From NCBI GenBank assembly GCA_001780385.1, contig MFGW01000042.1:30733-40152 (forward strand): a stretch of 9,420 nt of DNA, in the 5' to 3' direction. Position 1 is the first letter of the stretch. Every line of letters begins with the position of its first letter. The translations under genes were made by a program, and so were the position numbers. The stretch comes from Candidatus Fischerbacteria bacterium RBG_13_37_8 (GTDB lineage Bacteria; Acidobacteriota; HRBIN11; MFGW01). Below, piece by piece: positions 1 to 6,771 of this stretch. The notes under the pieces were generated by a model. The model saw only the letters and a program-made list of their open reading frames with translations. It did no database searches and was not told the DNA's origin.

Positions 1-1011
1 TGCGCCATTATTTTGCACTGTACAGTACGGCAAAACCTTGTCTACGCGATTGCCCGGAATAATCGTAACATTACCGTATGTATGACCATAAAGCGTTAAA
101 TCCTCATATTGCACTATTTTGCCGGTACTCGCATCTACCCATGCTTCATACCCCTTATTATCATATGATTTAATAAACACCACCGACCAGATCAATCTGT
201 AATAAATTCCTTCTCCTTCTTTCCCAACATACTCATCATGCGTTTTTTGCCCCTCAGGAATCTCCGGCACCACTTTCAACTCCGTCTTTACTATCTCCTT
301 CACCTGATTTTCATTATCGCTAAACGCCAACATTACATTGTCATTTGCCTGATGCGCAGTAATGACTGGCATGCTTGATATTATTGAATCACTTATTCCT
401 ATGCTGCCAAATTGTATTATATTCCCATTGTTGAATCTGAAAAATACTCTTGCACCCTCTACCACGACATCATTCATGTAATAATCGTATTGAATCACAC
501 AATATCTGCCATTCTCAAAAATATGACTGCCTTCCTGGTTTATTTTTAATTTAGCTAGATCCAGCTTGAGAAGAGCCATATTTGATTCAATAAATGCTGC
601 CGTCTTTTTATGAAGGTACTCGATGGTGAGTTCCTCAAAATCTTGTTCTAACGTATTTCCTTTCCCCGCATAAAAAGGTATGCCTTTTCCTTCGATAAGA
701 TTAGGACGACCTGTTCTCGTGTCCCACATTAATCTCCAGCCCGTTCCATATGTTGTTATGAAATTAATCCAGCTCTCTTTGTTAAAGCTGTATTCACTGC
801 CGTAGCCTATGTTTTTAAGCGGATAGCCCATATTAAATCTTCCCGCTAATTGTAATTCCGAAAGCAAAGGATTAATATTTGATTCTGAATTGCTCTTATT
901 TGGAATCTTATCACCCGCTAAGATATTGTCTGCAAAAATCAAAGGGATGTTCATTATCACCATAAATAAGACTAAAAACATAATAACATTAATTTGAGTT
1001 AAGTTTTTCAT
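1..1011 (-). CDS. Secreted protein with thermolysin/fungalysin-type propeptide (FTP/PepSY-like) domain, C-terminus missing
   Basis: The frame is open from the ATG at 1009-1011 to base 1, giving 337 codons with no stop, so the C-terminal part lies outside the window. The start is supported by AGGAGG at 1022-1027, ten bases upstream. Residues 1-27 form a signal peptide: basic MKN start, long hydrophobic stretch, likely cleavage after IFA. Residues 165-205 (GRYCVIQYDYYMNDVVVEGA, then FFRFNNGNIIQFGS) have the pattern of the FTP propeptide of M4/M36 metallopeptidases, where a bound prodomain folds and inhibits the enzyme. Residues 270-303 (YRLIWSVVFI, YEAWVDASTGKIVQYED) match the PepSY-like end of that prodomain. 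The fold call is by pattern memory. No HEXXH motif is present in the visible part, so protease activity is unproven; the protein might carry FTP with some other secreted domain. Its role appears unrelated to the defence genes upstream. Confidence 0.85.
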   Translation of the reverse strand, partial: MKNLTQINVIMFLVLFMVIMNIPLIFADNILAGDKIPNKSNSESNINPLLSELQLAGRFNMGYPLKNIGYGSEYSFNKESWINFITTYGTGWRLMWDTRTGRPNLIEGKGIPFYAGKGNTLEQDFEELTIEYLHKKTAAFIESNMALLKLDLAKLKINQEGSHIFENGRYCVIQYDYYMNDVVVEGARVFFRFNNGNIIQFGSIGISDSIISSMPVITAHQANDNVMLAFSDNENQVKEIVKTELKVVPEIPEGQKTHDEYVGKEGEGIYYRLIWSVVFIKSYDNKGYEAWVDASTGKIVQYEDLTLYGHTYGNVTIIPGNRVDKVLPYCTVQNNGA

Positions 1012-1035
1012 GAGCCTGCTTCCTCCTGATTATTT

Positions 1036-1064
1036 ATTATCATTAAATTAAAGACGCCTTTCAT
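1036..1064 (-). promoter_or_regulatory. Possible promoter for the secreted-protein gene
   Basis: On the minus strand ATGAAA (1059-1064) is followed after 17 bases by GATAAT (1036-1041). These match the sigma-70 consensus hexamers at 4 of 6 and 5 of 6 positions. Transcription would begin just ahead of the AGGAGG at 1022-1027 and leave a short leader. In AT-rich DNA such matches arise by chance, so this is only a candidate. The -35 hexamer overlaps one arm of the inverted repeat at 1057-1109. Confidence 0.25.
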
Positions 1065-1109
1065 TCTTGCAGGGGTGAAATCTCTCGGGAAAATTAATGC
1101 AAGAAAAGG
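1057..1109. repeat. Bulged inverted repeat between abiEii and the secreted-protein gene
   Basis: TTCTTGCA (1064-1071) pairs perfectly with TGCAAGAA (1098-1105). Outside it CCTT (1057-1060) pairs with AAGG (1106-1109) after a three-base bulge. The 26-base loop contains short G and C runs. It sits in the 131-base gap after abiEii. It may be a weak terminator for the abiE unit or a regulator site for the next gene. There is no proper T-run after the second arm on the minus strand (CGTCTTTAATTT follows), so a standard intrinsic terminator is not convincing. Confidence 0.45.
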
Positions 1110-1142
1110 AATCGCATTATGATGATTTTATCAAATCAATTT

Positions 1143-1991
1143 TTACTTCAGTTTTCCAAGTTGAGCAAGAAACAATTCTTTGCTCCATAGATTGAGCGAA
1201 GGCTGTTCTGCAACCCTCACAAATCTTCGCACATCCTCTGCCATCCTTTTCCATGCAATTGACTTGATGGCTTTTCCAAGCTCAGCCATACACCAGTCAA
1301 GATTGACCTCAATATCCTGATCCTTCCAGGTTCCTTGCTGATTGAGAGCTGATGCAAGATAACTATAGTTGATTTTAATCCGCTGACTCGTATACCATAG
1401 GAAATCATACCAGTCCCTGCCTTTGATATATTCTCTGCAAAGCAGTGCATGTACTTTGCCGGCAAACAAGCTCGGCTTATCCTGTATCGTAACCGAAGAT
1501 ACAAATGGAAAATCGAGATATTTGACTTCCATCTTGCTTCCTTCAGGTGGAATGGTATCTATTTCTATTTTGATGCGGATTTTACGAAAATAGCCTTTTT
1601 TGCCAATATGGTTGAACTGCAAAACCTTTCCTATAGATTCATCCTTGATAAAAGCCTTCCTGACCGCAATGTCGGTTTTGGAACGGTCGGTAATATCAAT
1701 CTTATAACCATAGGCTTCAAACTCCTCTGATAGCGATTGAAGATGCGGCTGAAGCTTGAAACCAGGATTCGGCTTTTTAAGAATAAAATCAAGGTCTTCT
1801 GAAAATCTGTTCAAGCCATAAAAAATTCGTAGACATGTTCCTCCCTGAAAAATGGCATGCTTAAAAAAATCGGTTCTACTTAATGCCGCCAACGCCACTT
1901 CCTGCGTAATCTCCCTGATAGCATGCTCTTCTTCGAGTTCTGATTTGCAATTATAAGAATTCAACCTTTCCTGAATAAGCTTAATACTCAT
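1143..1991 (-). CDS. abiEii: AbiEii-family nucleotidyltransferase toxin
   Basis: A 282-residue protein of the AbiEii/AbiGii family, the toxin of type IV toxin-antitoxin and abortive-infection systems. Family members are DNA polymerase beta-like nucleotidyltransferases; related MenT toxins modify tRNA 3' ends. Motif I is clear: GGTCLR at 50-55, then R62, S64 and the acidic pair D66/D68 in RFSEDLDF. A later acidic strand KIEIDTI (141-147) may supply a further carboxylate. The family signature SLFAGKVHALL (174-184) is followed by KGRDWYDFLWY (190-200), with K179, R192, D193 and D196 in the expected places. Length is normal and no disruption is seen. The ATG overlaps the abiEi stop as ATGA, with AAAGGA at 2001-2006 nine bases upstream inside abiEi, so translation is probably coupled. 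The exact substrate cannot be read from sequence. Confidence 0.93.
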   Translation of the reverse strand: MSIKLIQERLNSYNCKSELEEEHAIREITQEVALAALSRTDFFKHAIFQGGTCLRIFYGLNRFSEDLDFILKKPNPGFKLQPHLQSLSEEFEAYGYKIDITDRSKTDIAVRKAFIKDESIGKVLQFNHIGKKGYFRKIRIKIEIDTIPPEGSKMEVKYLDFPFVSSVTIQDKPSLFAGKVHALLCREYIKGRDWYDFLWYTSQRIKINYSYLASALNQQGTWKDQDIEVNLDWCMAELGKAIKSIAWKRMAEDVRRFVRVAEQPSLNLWSKELFLAQLGKLK

Positions 1992-2626
1992 AGCTTTAAA
2001 TCCTTTCTTGCACCATTGAGAAATTTCCGAACTCGCCGGCTTGTGTAATTTTCGATCAAGAGATCAAAACAATCCAACGTAACTGATTCAAACTCCTCCG
2101 GTTCAATTCGCAAACTATCTAATGCAGGTTTTAATCCTGCCCAATTTTTTTTATAAACATAGACATAATCAGCCAGAGCCTTCATTTGAATAGCCATAAA
2201 AAAAACATCTCCAACATCATCAGTTAACCGTTTGACACCGGTATAAAAAACTTTTTGCGGTACACGATTATAGCTGAATGCTCCAAAAGGCGTCTTGAAT
2301 TCTTTTGATTTGCCTGAAGATACGCTTGTCAAGGAATACACTGCTTCCGGAATCCAGTTATGCCAGCTCAGGGCAGATTCGAGGCTGATATACGATGGTC
2401 CATAGATATGCTGGGCAAGGGCATAGAGGTTGACGCTTTTTTTCTGGTATTTTGGAGCAAGACAGTATAAACCCCTGCGGATATGAATAATTTCCCCACC
2501 GGCGATTGCACGTTTAATAAGCCCGTATCGTTTATCCTCGCTTTCAGGAAAAAGAGTAGCAACTTCCTGGTAGGTAAAATAACCATAGGGAGCAATTTCA
2601 AAGAATTTTTCAGTCAATTTATTCAT
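1988..2626 (-). CDS. abiEi: AbiEi-family antitoxin and transcriptional regulator
   Basis: A 212-residue protein with the AbiEi layout. The N-terminal winged helix covers about residues 1-58, ending in the typical wing IRRGLYCLAP (49-58). Next come GPSYISLESALSWHNWIPE (76-94), the phrase KTPFGAFSYNRVP (111-123) and FMAIQMKALADYVY (143-156), the local form of the usual 'A.PEKALLD' stretch. In studied systems AbiEi neutralises AbiEii and represses its own operon through inverted repeats. A stop codon lies in frame seven codons upstream of the ATG at 2624-2626, and that ATG is the first after it. No good Shine-Dalgarno precedes it. Only 23 bases separate it from the DUF1828 gene, so it may be read from that gene's transcript and need coupling. 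No clear AbiEi operator was found in the short upstream gap. Confidence 0.92.
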   Translation of the reverse strand: MNKLTEKFFEIAPYGYFTYQEVATLFPESEDKRYGLIKRAIAGGEIIHIRRGLYCLAPKYQKKSVNLYALAQHIYGPSYISLESALSWHNWIPEAVYSLTSVSSGKSKEFKTPFGAFSYNRVPQKVFYTGVKRLTDDVGDVFFMAIQMKALADYVYVYKKNWAGLKPALDSLRIEPEEFESVTLDCFDLLIENYTSRRVRKFLNGARKDLKL

Positions 2627-2649
2627 GTTGCATTCGCTGTGCCGTCACA

Positions 2650-3450
2650 TTATGACAGTATCCAGTAATAATAAGCTATTTCGGCAGATAATGCAAGTGA
2701 CTGATAAGCTTCAAACCTTTCTTGCGCTGATTGTAATGATGGAAATTGCTTTTCACAAACATCACTGAATCTCGCTAATACACGACGATTAATCTCTTCC
2801 TGGCTTTCAAATACAGCAGTAGCAATAAAGGGGATTTTGAATTTTTCATAATGAAGGCAAGTCATTGTGGCAATATTGCACCTATCATCATTGGGAATAG
2901 CAAAAACATAGATTGGACGCGTCGCACTATTAATTCTGCAATCGACTATATAATTTTGTTTAGGGTCATGAACAGGATCATTATAATCAAATTCTCTTTT
3001 ATTTTCAGGAATCTTTTCTGTCAAAAAATTCCTAAAATCTTCAAGAAAAGTAGAGCGCGCTCTTTCTCTTTTTAAATAAGAAATATCATTAATCTTAATT
3101 AATCCTTGAATAAAGCTATAAAGAGCATCCCCATAATTATCATTTTCTATATATGCTCTTAATTCTCCTTCCACGCTTTTTATTCCATAGGATAATAATA
3201 CCCTATCTATTATTTCAGCTCTGGTTCCTTGCTCAAAATTAATATCATCATAGCTAATATGCATAAAAGTGTGTCCCTCATCAGTTAAGAACCAATTATT
3301 GCTTTCGAGTTTGAGTATTATAGCAAGATGATCTCCATCATCAAACATGAAAGGAGTAAATACAATATATCTATTTGCTCCTTCACTACTTAAATTTATT
3401 CCTTCGCATACTTTTCTTCTAAAATCTTGGATTATGGTTTCCGCTGTCAT
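2650..3450 (-). CDS. DUF1828/DUF1829 domain protein
   Basis: A 266-residue protein recognised from the DUF1828 hallmark: a beta-rich N-terminal region with FMFDDGDHLAIIL (34-46) followed by WFLTDEGHTFMHI (53-65). The C-terminal half, about 130-255, fits DUF1829, with NYIVDCRIN (166-174), RPIYVFAIPND (178-188) and a long helical end. This pair of domains occurs in bacteria and phages and has no established activity known to me. The strand-acid-strand arrangement could be a degenerate nuclease-like fold, but no D-ExK set is clear and I do not assert it. The start is well fixed by AGGAGGTGG at 3457-3465, six bases from the ATG. It lies 23 bases ahead of abiEi on the same strand, so the three genes may be one transcript. 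Local GC is lower than in the abiE genes. Confidence 0.8.
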   Translation of the reverse strand: MTAETIIQDFRRKVCEGINLSSEGANRYIVFTPFMFDDGDHLAIILKLESNNWFLTDEGHTFMHISYDDINFEQGTRAEIIDRVLLSYGIKSVEGELRAYIENDNYGDALYSFIQGLIKINDISYLKRERARSTFLEDFRNFLTEKIPENKREFDYNDPVHDPKQNYIVDCRINSATRPIYVFAIPNDDRCNIATMTCLHYEKFKIPFIATAVFESQEEINRRVLARFSDVCEKQFPSLQSAQERFEAYQSLALSAEIAYYYWILS

Positions 3451-3456
3451 AATAAT

Positions 3457-3465
3457 CCACCTCCT
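3457..3465 (-). promoter_or_regulatory. Strong Shine-Dalgarno site for the DUF1828 gene
   Basis: AGGAGGTGG on the minus strand lies six bases before the ATG at 3448-3450. It is among the best ribosome sites in the window and contrasts with abiEi, which has none. This suggests that translation of the whole DUF1828-abiE unit may be set here. Confidence 0.8.
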
Positions 3466-3505
3466 AAAAACAATTCATTCTGTTTACTGCCTTCTTCTAT
3501 GAAAT

Positions 3506-3525
3506 TATTTTCCTTTAGGAAATTA
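3506..3525. repeat. Short palindrome upstream of the DUF1828 gene
   Basis: TTTCCT and AGGAAA pair around a central TT (3509-3522), and the symmetry extends with one mismatch to 3506-3525. It sits in the 143-base gap between the YwgA-like gene and the DUF1828 gene, the only gap before the DUF1828-abiE unit. A dimeric regulator, for example the AbiEi product, could bind it. That is inference; the rest of the gap shows no convincing promoter or terminator. Confidence 0.35.
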
Positions 3526-3593
3526 CACCTATATATTCTTTTTAACTTTAAATAATTTTTGCTATCGCTATATTGTTACTAAAAAGACATTCT

Positions 3594-4169
3594 TTAATGT
3601 TTATTTGCTGCAAGAGTAACAAGTTCCATTTCATTTAGAAATTTAATAGCTGCTTTTGCTTCGTTTTTACTTATTTTCCATTTTAAGAATTCCGCTTCCT
3701 CTAAAATTTCTGTAGCTGTCATTGCTTTTTCTTCAAGCCCTAATATGTGATACATTTTTGCTGCTATAGATAATGTTTTATAATCATCATTTGCACCTAG
3801 ACTTTTCATTTTTGTCAATATATATTTTATTCGATTGCTTTTCTTTTTGTATTTGCTATCTATTGAGATGGCGAATTCTTTTCCGATATTGGTTAATTTA
3901 TAAATATATAATCTTGGTTCAAAGGTAGTAGCAAAATTAAATGCTTGTATTTCCTTGATGCTTTCTTCAATAATGCCATTAGCTTTTAGGCTACTAATAG
4001 CGTCTGCAATTTCTACACTATAAGGTCCATAATAATAAGGTACAAAATTAAGCTTCATGTGCATTTTTTCATTAATAAAATATATTGTTTTTTGAATCAA
4101 AGTCCTCCCTGCAATCATCCTCTCATCGCTATTATGTAATATCAATATGATAAGTTCATATGTTTTCAT
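3594..4169 (-). CDS. YwgA/Panacea-like partner protein of the HD phosphohydrolase
   Basis: A 191-residue protein. The N-terminal part shows the pattern GRTLIQKTIYFIN (21-33), then VPYYYGPYSVEIADAI (43-58), SLKANGIIEE (60-69) and a winged-helix-like YKLTNIGKEF (90-99). Similar 'KLQK..Y......YGPYS' signatures occur in Bacillus YwgA and more distantly in the SocA/Panacea antitoxin-like domain. The C-terminal part (130-188) is helical and charged and may be a second helix-turn-helix-like unit. No enzyme motif is visible. Its ATG overlaps the stop of the HD gene by one base (TAATG), and its GGAGGTG Shine-Dalgarno is inside the HD reading frame, so the two proteins are made together. By analogy with ywfO-ywgA and with Panacea antitoxins, it may bind and control the HD enzyme. 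That role is inferred. Confidence 0.72.
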   Translation of the reverse strand: MKTYELIILILHNSDERMIAGRTLIQKTIYFINEKMHMKLNFVPYYYGPYSVEIADAISSLKANGIIEESIKEIQAFNFATTFEPRLYIYKLTNIGKEFAISIDSKYKKKSNRIKYILTKMKSLGANDDYKTLSIAAKMYHILGLEEKAMTATEILEEAEFLKWKISKNEAKAAIKFLNEMELVTLAANKH

Positions 4170-5521
4170 TATAACACCTCCATAATTATATTTTTTATAT
4201 TATCCTTGTTTTCATAGATATATTTTTTTCTTTTTTCTTTATCATCGATAGAATCAACAGGAGCATATATATGCAATATATCTTTTTCTGGATCAACCGC
4301 AGGATTACTAAAAATAGTTGATACTTCAGGAAAGGCATTTCTAAGGTTTTCTTTTTTCTTTACCATAATTGTATCAGTGTTAATTTTTACTTGAGGATAT
4401 TTAAAAGTAGGATTTGAAATAGTATGCTTATCGGCTATAATCAATTCTGGTATTATTCCTCCATTCTTTGTTGGAAAAAGCCTGGCTACTTCCTTTTCTA
4501 TCATTTTCAATTTTTTTTCTGAAATATTCTTAATATTTTCAAGCATTACAATATCAGGGAAATTAAAGCTATTAATTTCAATACAATATACTTCTTTGAA
4601 TAACTTGCGACTTTTAATTCTTTCAAAATATTGCTTTGCTATTCCATTTGGTTGTCTAAGAATTGCATCAAAGATTACTGTATCATCAAATTGAATATAT
4701 CTATCAAAGAAATCTTCGTTGTCCTTAAATTTATAGCAATTAATGACATTCTTATTATTTTCTTCTATAGCATATTCTATCCCCCTAATTAACATAGCAT
4801 CTATAATTCTTCTCACCCTGTGCTGATATACTTGGATGTTCATATGATATTTAGCAAGCAAAATTTGTTCAATAGCATAAACGCCTTCCTCGGTTATGCC
4901 AACTTGAGATGCTTCTCTGCTTATTTTTATTTCGCATAAACTTTCAATCACTTTATCCAAATCAAAAATTCCATATTTTACTCCAGCAAAATAGCTATCT
5001 CTCAATAAATAATCCAATTTATCAACGTCTAAGGGACCCGAAATGATATCCTTTTCTATGCTCCTTTTCTCAATTTTTTGAATTATATTCAATATTTCTT
5101 GAGTATCTTCTCTTTCTAATAAATCACAGAGACTTTTACTTTTCTGAATAAGACAAATACTCATTAATTCATGAGCATTTTCAGCTTTGTGTTTTGTTAA
5201 TTCTTGTTCAGTTACATATTTCTCCAAAATTTGTTCTGAGACATGGGAAAATGGACCATGTCCAATATCGTGCAAAAGCCCAGCTAATCGCAATATTTTT
5301 TTCTTTTTATCGGGTAAATTGAACCTTGGAGCAATTTTTCCTGCTAGATGCATAGTACCTATAGAATGCTCGAATCTTGTATGGTGTGCTCCCGGGTAAA
5401 CATAATTTGATAATGCTAACTGTCTGATATTTCTCAATCGCTGAAAAATAGAACTATTAATAATTTTTTCCTCTGTTTCATCATATTCTATTAAGCCATG
5501 AATAGGATCTCTAATTTCCAT
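4169..5521 (-). CDS. SAMHD1/YwfO-like HD-domain dNTP triphosphohydrolase
   Basis: A 450-residue HD phosphohydrolase. The N-terminus RDPIHGLIEYD (4-14), FQRLRNIRQL (26-35), HTRFEHSIGT (47-56), LLHDIGHGPFSHV (82-94) and LDVDKLDYLLRDS (164-176) follow SAMHD1 almost block for block. Metal ligands are H52, H84, D85 and D167. H88, H93 and H117 match SAMHD1 His210, His215 and His233, and Q34, K168, Y171 and D175 match its sugar- and phosphate-contacting residues. The enzyme should therefore cleave dNTPs to nucleoside plus triphosphate. Bacterial relatives include YwfO and Enterococcus EF1143, and dGTPase-type enzymes defend against phage by draining dNTPs. The residues after about 320 are variable and may form the oligomer or allosteric region. 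A TATAAT promoter lies 40 bases upstream; the ribosome site (AAGAG) is weak. The alternative, a housekeeping dNTPase, cannot be excluded. Confidence 0.9.
   Translation of the reverse strand: MEIRDPIHGLIEYDETEEKIINSSIFQRLRNIRQLALSNYVYPGAHHTRFEHSIGTMHLAGKIAPRFNLPDKKKKILRLAGLLHDIGHGPFSHVSEQILEKYVTEQELTKHKAENAHELMSICLIQKSKSLCDLLEREDTQEILNIIQKIEKRSIEKDIISGPLDVDKLDYLLRDSYFAGVKYGIFDLDKVIESLCEIKISREASQVGITEEGVYAIEQILLAKYHMNIQVYQHRVRRIIDAMLIRGIEYAIEENNKNVINCYKFKDNEDFFDRYIQFDDTVIFDAILRQPNGIAKQYFERIKSRKLFKEVYCIEINSFNFPDIVMLENIKNISEKKLKMIEKEVARLFPTKNGGIIPELIIADKHTISNPTFKYPQVKINTDTIMVKKKENLRNAFPEVSTIFSNPAVDPEKDILHIYAPVDSIDDKEKRKKYIYENKDNIKNIIMEVL
4175..4181 (-). promoter_or_regulatory. Shine-Dalgarno for the YwgA-like gene embedded in the HD gene
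   Basis: GGAGGTG on the minus strand lies five bases before the ATG at 4167-4169 and falls within the last codons of the HD gene, just ahead of its TAA. With the TAATG junction this favours reinitiation by ribosomes finishing the HD protein. It is much stronger than the HD gene's own site, so the partner may be made in excess. Confidence 0.75.
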
Positions 5522-5557
5522 ATTAATTTCACTCTTGGTATTTTAAAGCTTTATTTC

Positions 5558-5586
5558 ATTATAAGCTAGCATGGGAATATTTTCCA
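5558..5586 (-). promoter_or_regulatory. Sigma-70-type promoter for the HD/YwgA-like operon
   Basis: TGGAAA (5581-5586, 4 of 6 matches to TTGACA) and a perfect TATAAT (5558-5563) are separated by exactly 17 bases on the minus strand. The start of transcription would be near 5551, about 30 bases before the HD ATG. The small inverted repeat GGAA-TATT-TTCC (5574-5585) covers the -35 box and could be a repressor site. This is the best promoter match in the window, though the region is AT-rich. Confidence 0.6.
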
Positions 5587-5619
5587 CTAGCGCTCTGTTA
5601 TCTTAATTTTATTTAATAA

Positions 5620-5675
5620 TATGCAAAAAAATTTTAATCTTATGTTGCATAGGTTGCAAAAGCATAGCAGTTGCG
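5620..5675. repeat. Cluster of TTGCA-type repeats upstream of the HD promoter
   Basis: TATGCAA (5620-5626) and TTGCATA (5645-5651) form a perfect seven-base inverted repeat with an 18-base spacer. GTTGC recurs in direct order at 5644, 5653 and 5670, and GCATAG at 5647 and 5662. The cluster lies upstream of the HD promoter in the 232-base gap between the SIR2 and HD genes. The arrangement resembles a multi-site operator or activator site. The rest of the gap is AT-rich sequence with no other recognised element. Confidence 0.4.
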
Positions 5676-5753
5676 TATTATTCAAATTTAATTAAGCAAG
5701 TAATTTTGTAATTCAAAATAGCTCTTCAGCAGACTTAATTTTAAAAATTTATT

Positions 5754-6734
5754 TCATAAAGTACTTGCATAATCTTTAAAATCTATTTTATTACATATTA
5801 CTTCGGGTGTTTTTTCAAATTTGGAATAATCAGATTTGGTGCCGTTTACTACTTCAATTTGGAGAGCATGATTTATGAGCACTGCTGCCCGTACTAAACT
5901 TAATGCTAATAAATCGTAATTAGGAAATGAATATCCTATTACTACAATTCTTTTTGCATTTTCGAGCAAATCTAAGGCTCTTTTCCACAAAGGCTTTAAT
6001 AGTGTAGCATATTTATTTTTTCCCCAAACTGGTGGAACAATAAATAATCGCAATTTGCCATTACAGTTACTTTTTCTGCATCTTTGGCTAAAAGCAAATG
6101 AATTAATGCTGCGGAATATATTTATTTTTTTGCATTTACTGCATGTCATCCAATTTAGACTTCCATGCAATTTTAAGTAATCAATTCCTGATGTTACAGA
6201 AGTAATACCTTGCCTTAATGACGTGAGAGATCTATTCTGATTATAATTGAAGGATGCACCTATTTTATCAAATAAAGTTTCTAAAATAAGATCGTAATTG
6301 AAAGTTATAACTGCTGATTTGTTATTGAAACAATGATTTATAAATTTAGTATAATATTCCGGAATATTAGCATAATCTATCCGGTCATTTATGAAGCAAG
6401 CAATATAATCTGTAAGCCATTTATGTATTGTATTTGCTTTATAGCTGATATTAGCTCTTTTAAATTGTCCTCCAATAAATTGGGCCGATTGAGAAAAATT
6501 AAAAAAATCTTCGATGGTTGTCTCCTCTTCTCCCACAAATGATTTAAATCTATCATAGAACCAGGTTAGCTTTGAATAATTAAATCTATGATACATCTGG
6601 TCATTCAAATATTTATGCTCAAGGATTTTATTCAGATCACCTTCCTTGCTAAAAAAATCTTTAATCAATGGACCTCCTGATTCTCTCGAGAAGCCCGCTC
6701 CAAGCCAATAGATTGTATCTATAGTTCTTTTCAT
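5754..6734 (-). CDS. SIR2-family protein, probable NAD+-consuming effector
   Basis: A 326-residue protein that is almost entirely SIR2 domain. The N-terminal NAD-binding loop is LGAGFSRESGGP (11-22). ITFNYDLILE (143-152) carries the catalytic-type Asn146 and Asp148, KLHGSLNW (188-195) carries His190, and IVVIGYSFPNYD (263-274) is the second Rossmann strand-loop. CSKC (198-201) and C219/C224 form a probable zinc site in the position used by sirtuins. Defence SIR2 proteins such as ThsA, DSR1 and DSR2 use the same Asn and His to destroy NAD+ during phage infection. The TFNYD/KLHGSLNW version resembles that group more than protein deacetylases. No separate sensor domain is visible, so a partner must supply activation if it is a toxin; the membrane protein or helicase upstream are candidates. 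TAA lies in frame two codons before the ATG, which fixes the start, and no Shine-Dalgarno is present. Confidence 0.88.
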   Translation of the reverse strand: MKRTIDTIYWLGAGFSRESGGPLIKDFFSKEGDLNKILEHKYLNDQMYHRFNYSKLTWFYDRFKSFVGEEETTIEDFFNFSQSAQFIGGQFKRANISYKANTIHKWLTDYIACFINDRIDYANIPEYYTKFINHCFNNKSAVITFNYDLILETLFDKIGASFNYNQNRSLTSLRQGITSVTSGIDYLKLHGSLNWMTCSKCKKINIFRSINSFAFSQRCRKSNCNGKLRLFIVPPVWGKNKYATLLKPLWKRALDLLENAKRIVVIGYSFPNYDLLALSLVRAAVLINHALQIEVVNGTKSDYSKFEKTPEVICNKIDFKDYASTL

Positions 6735-6741
6735 AGTTTAT

Positions 6742-6771
6742 ATTTTAGTGCTATATATTGATAATTTACAA
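6742..6771 (-). promoter_or_regulatory. Possible promoter giving a leaderless SIR2 transcript
   Basis: TTGTAA (6766-6771) and TAAAAT (6742-6747) are 18 bases apart on the minus strand, matching consensus at 4 of 6 and 5 of 6 positions. Seven bases separate TAAAAT from the SIR2 ATG, so transcription would begin at or next to the ATG. That would explain the lack of a Shine-Dalgarno there. AT-rich chance matches are the main alternative. Confidence 0.3.

Noticed and set aside
1449..1730. Plus-strand open frame inside abiEii, and similar frames opposite other genes
   Set aside because: They lie antisense to well-supported genes, have no ribosome sites or recognisable motifs, and reflect AT-rich sequence.
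3466..3593. Promoter for the DUF1828 gene
   Set aside because: TGTAAT can be placed as a -10 box but the best -35 at 17-18 bases matches only about half the consensus; not above chance in such AT-rich DNA.
5703..5719. ATTTTG/CAAAAT hairpin after the SIR2 gene as a terminator
   Set aside because: Six AT-rich pairs and no T-run after it on the minus strand.
5754..6734. Protein deacetylase (sirtuin) as the function of the SIR2 gene
   Set aside because: The TFNYD and KLHGSLNW forms and the island context fit the NADase-type defence group better; activity is still unproven.
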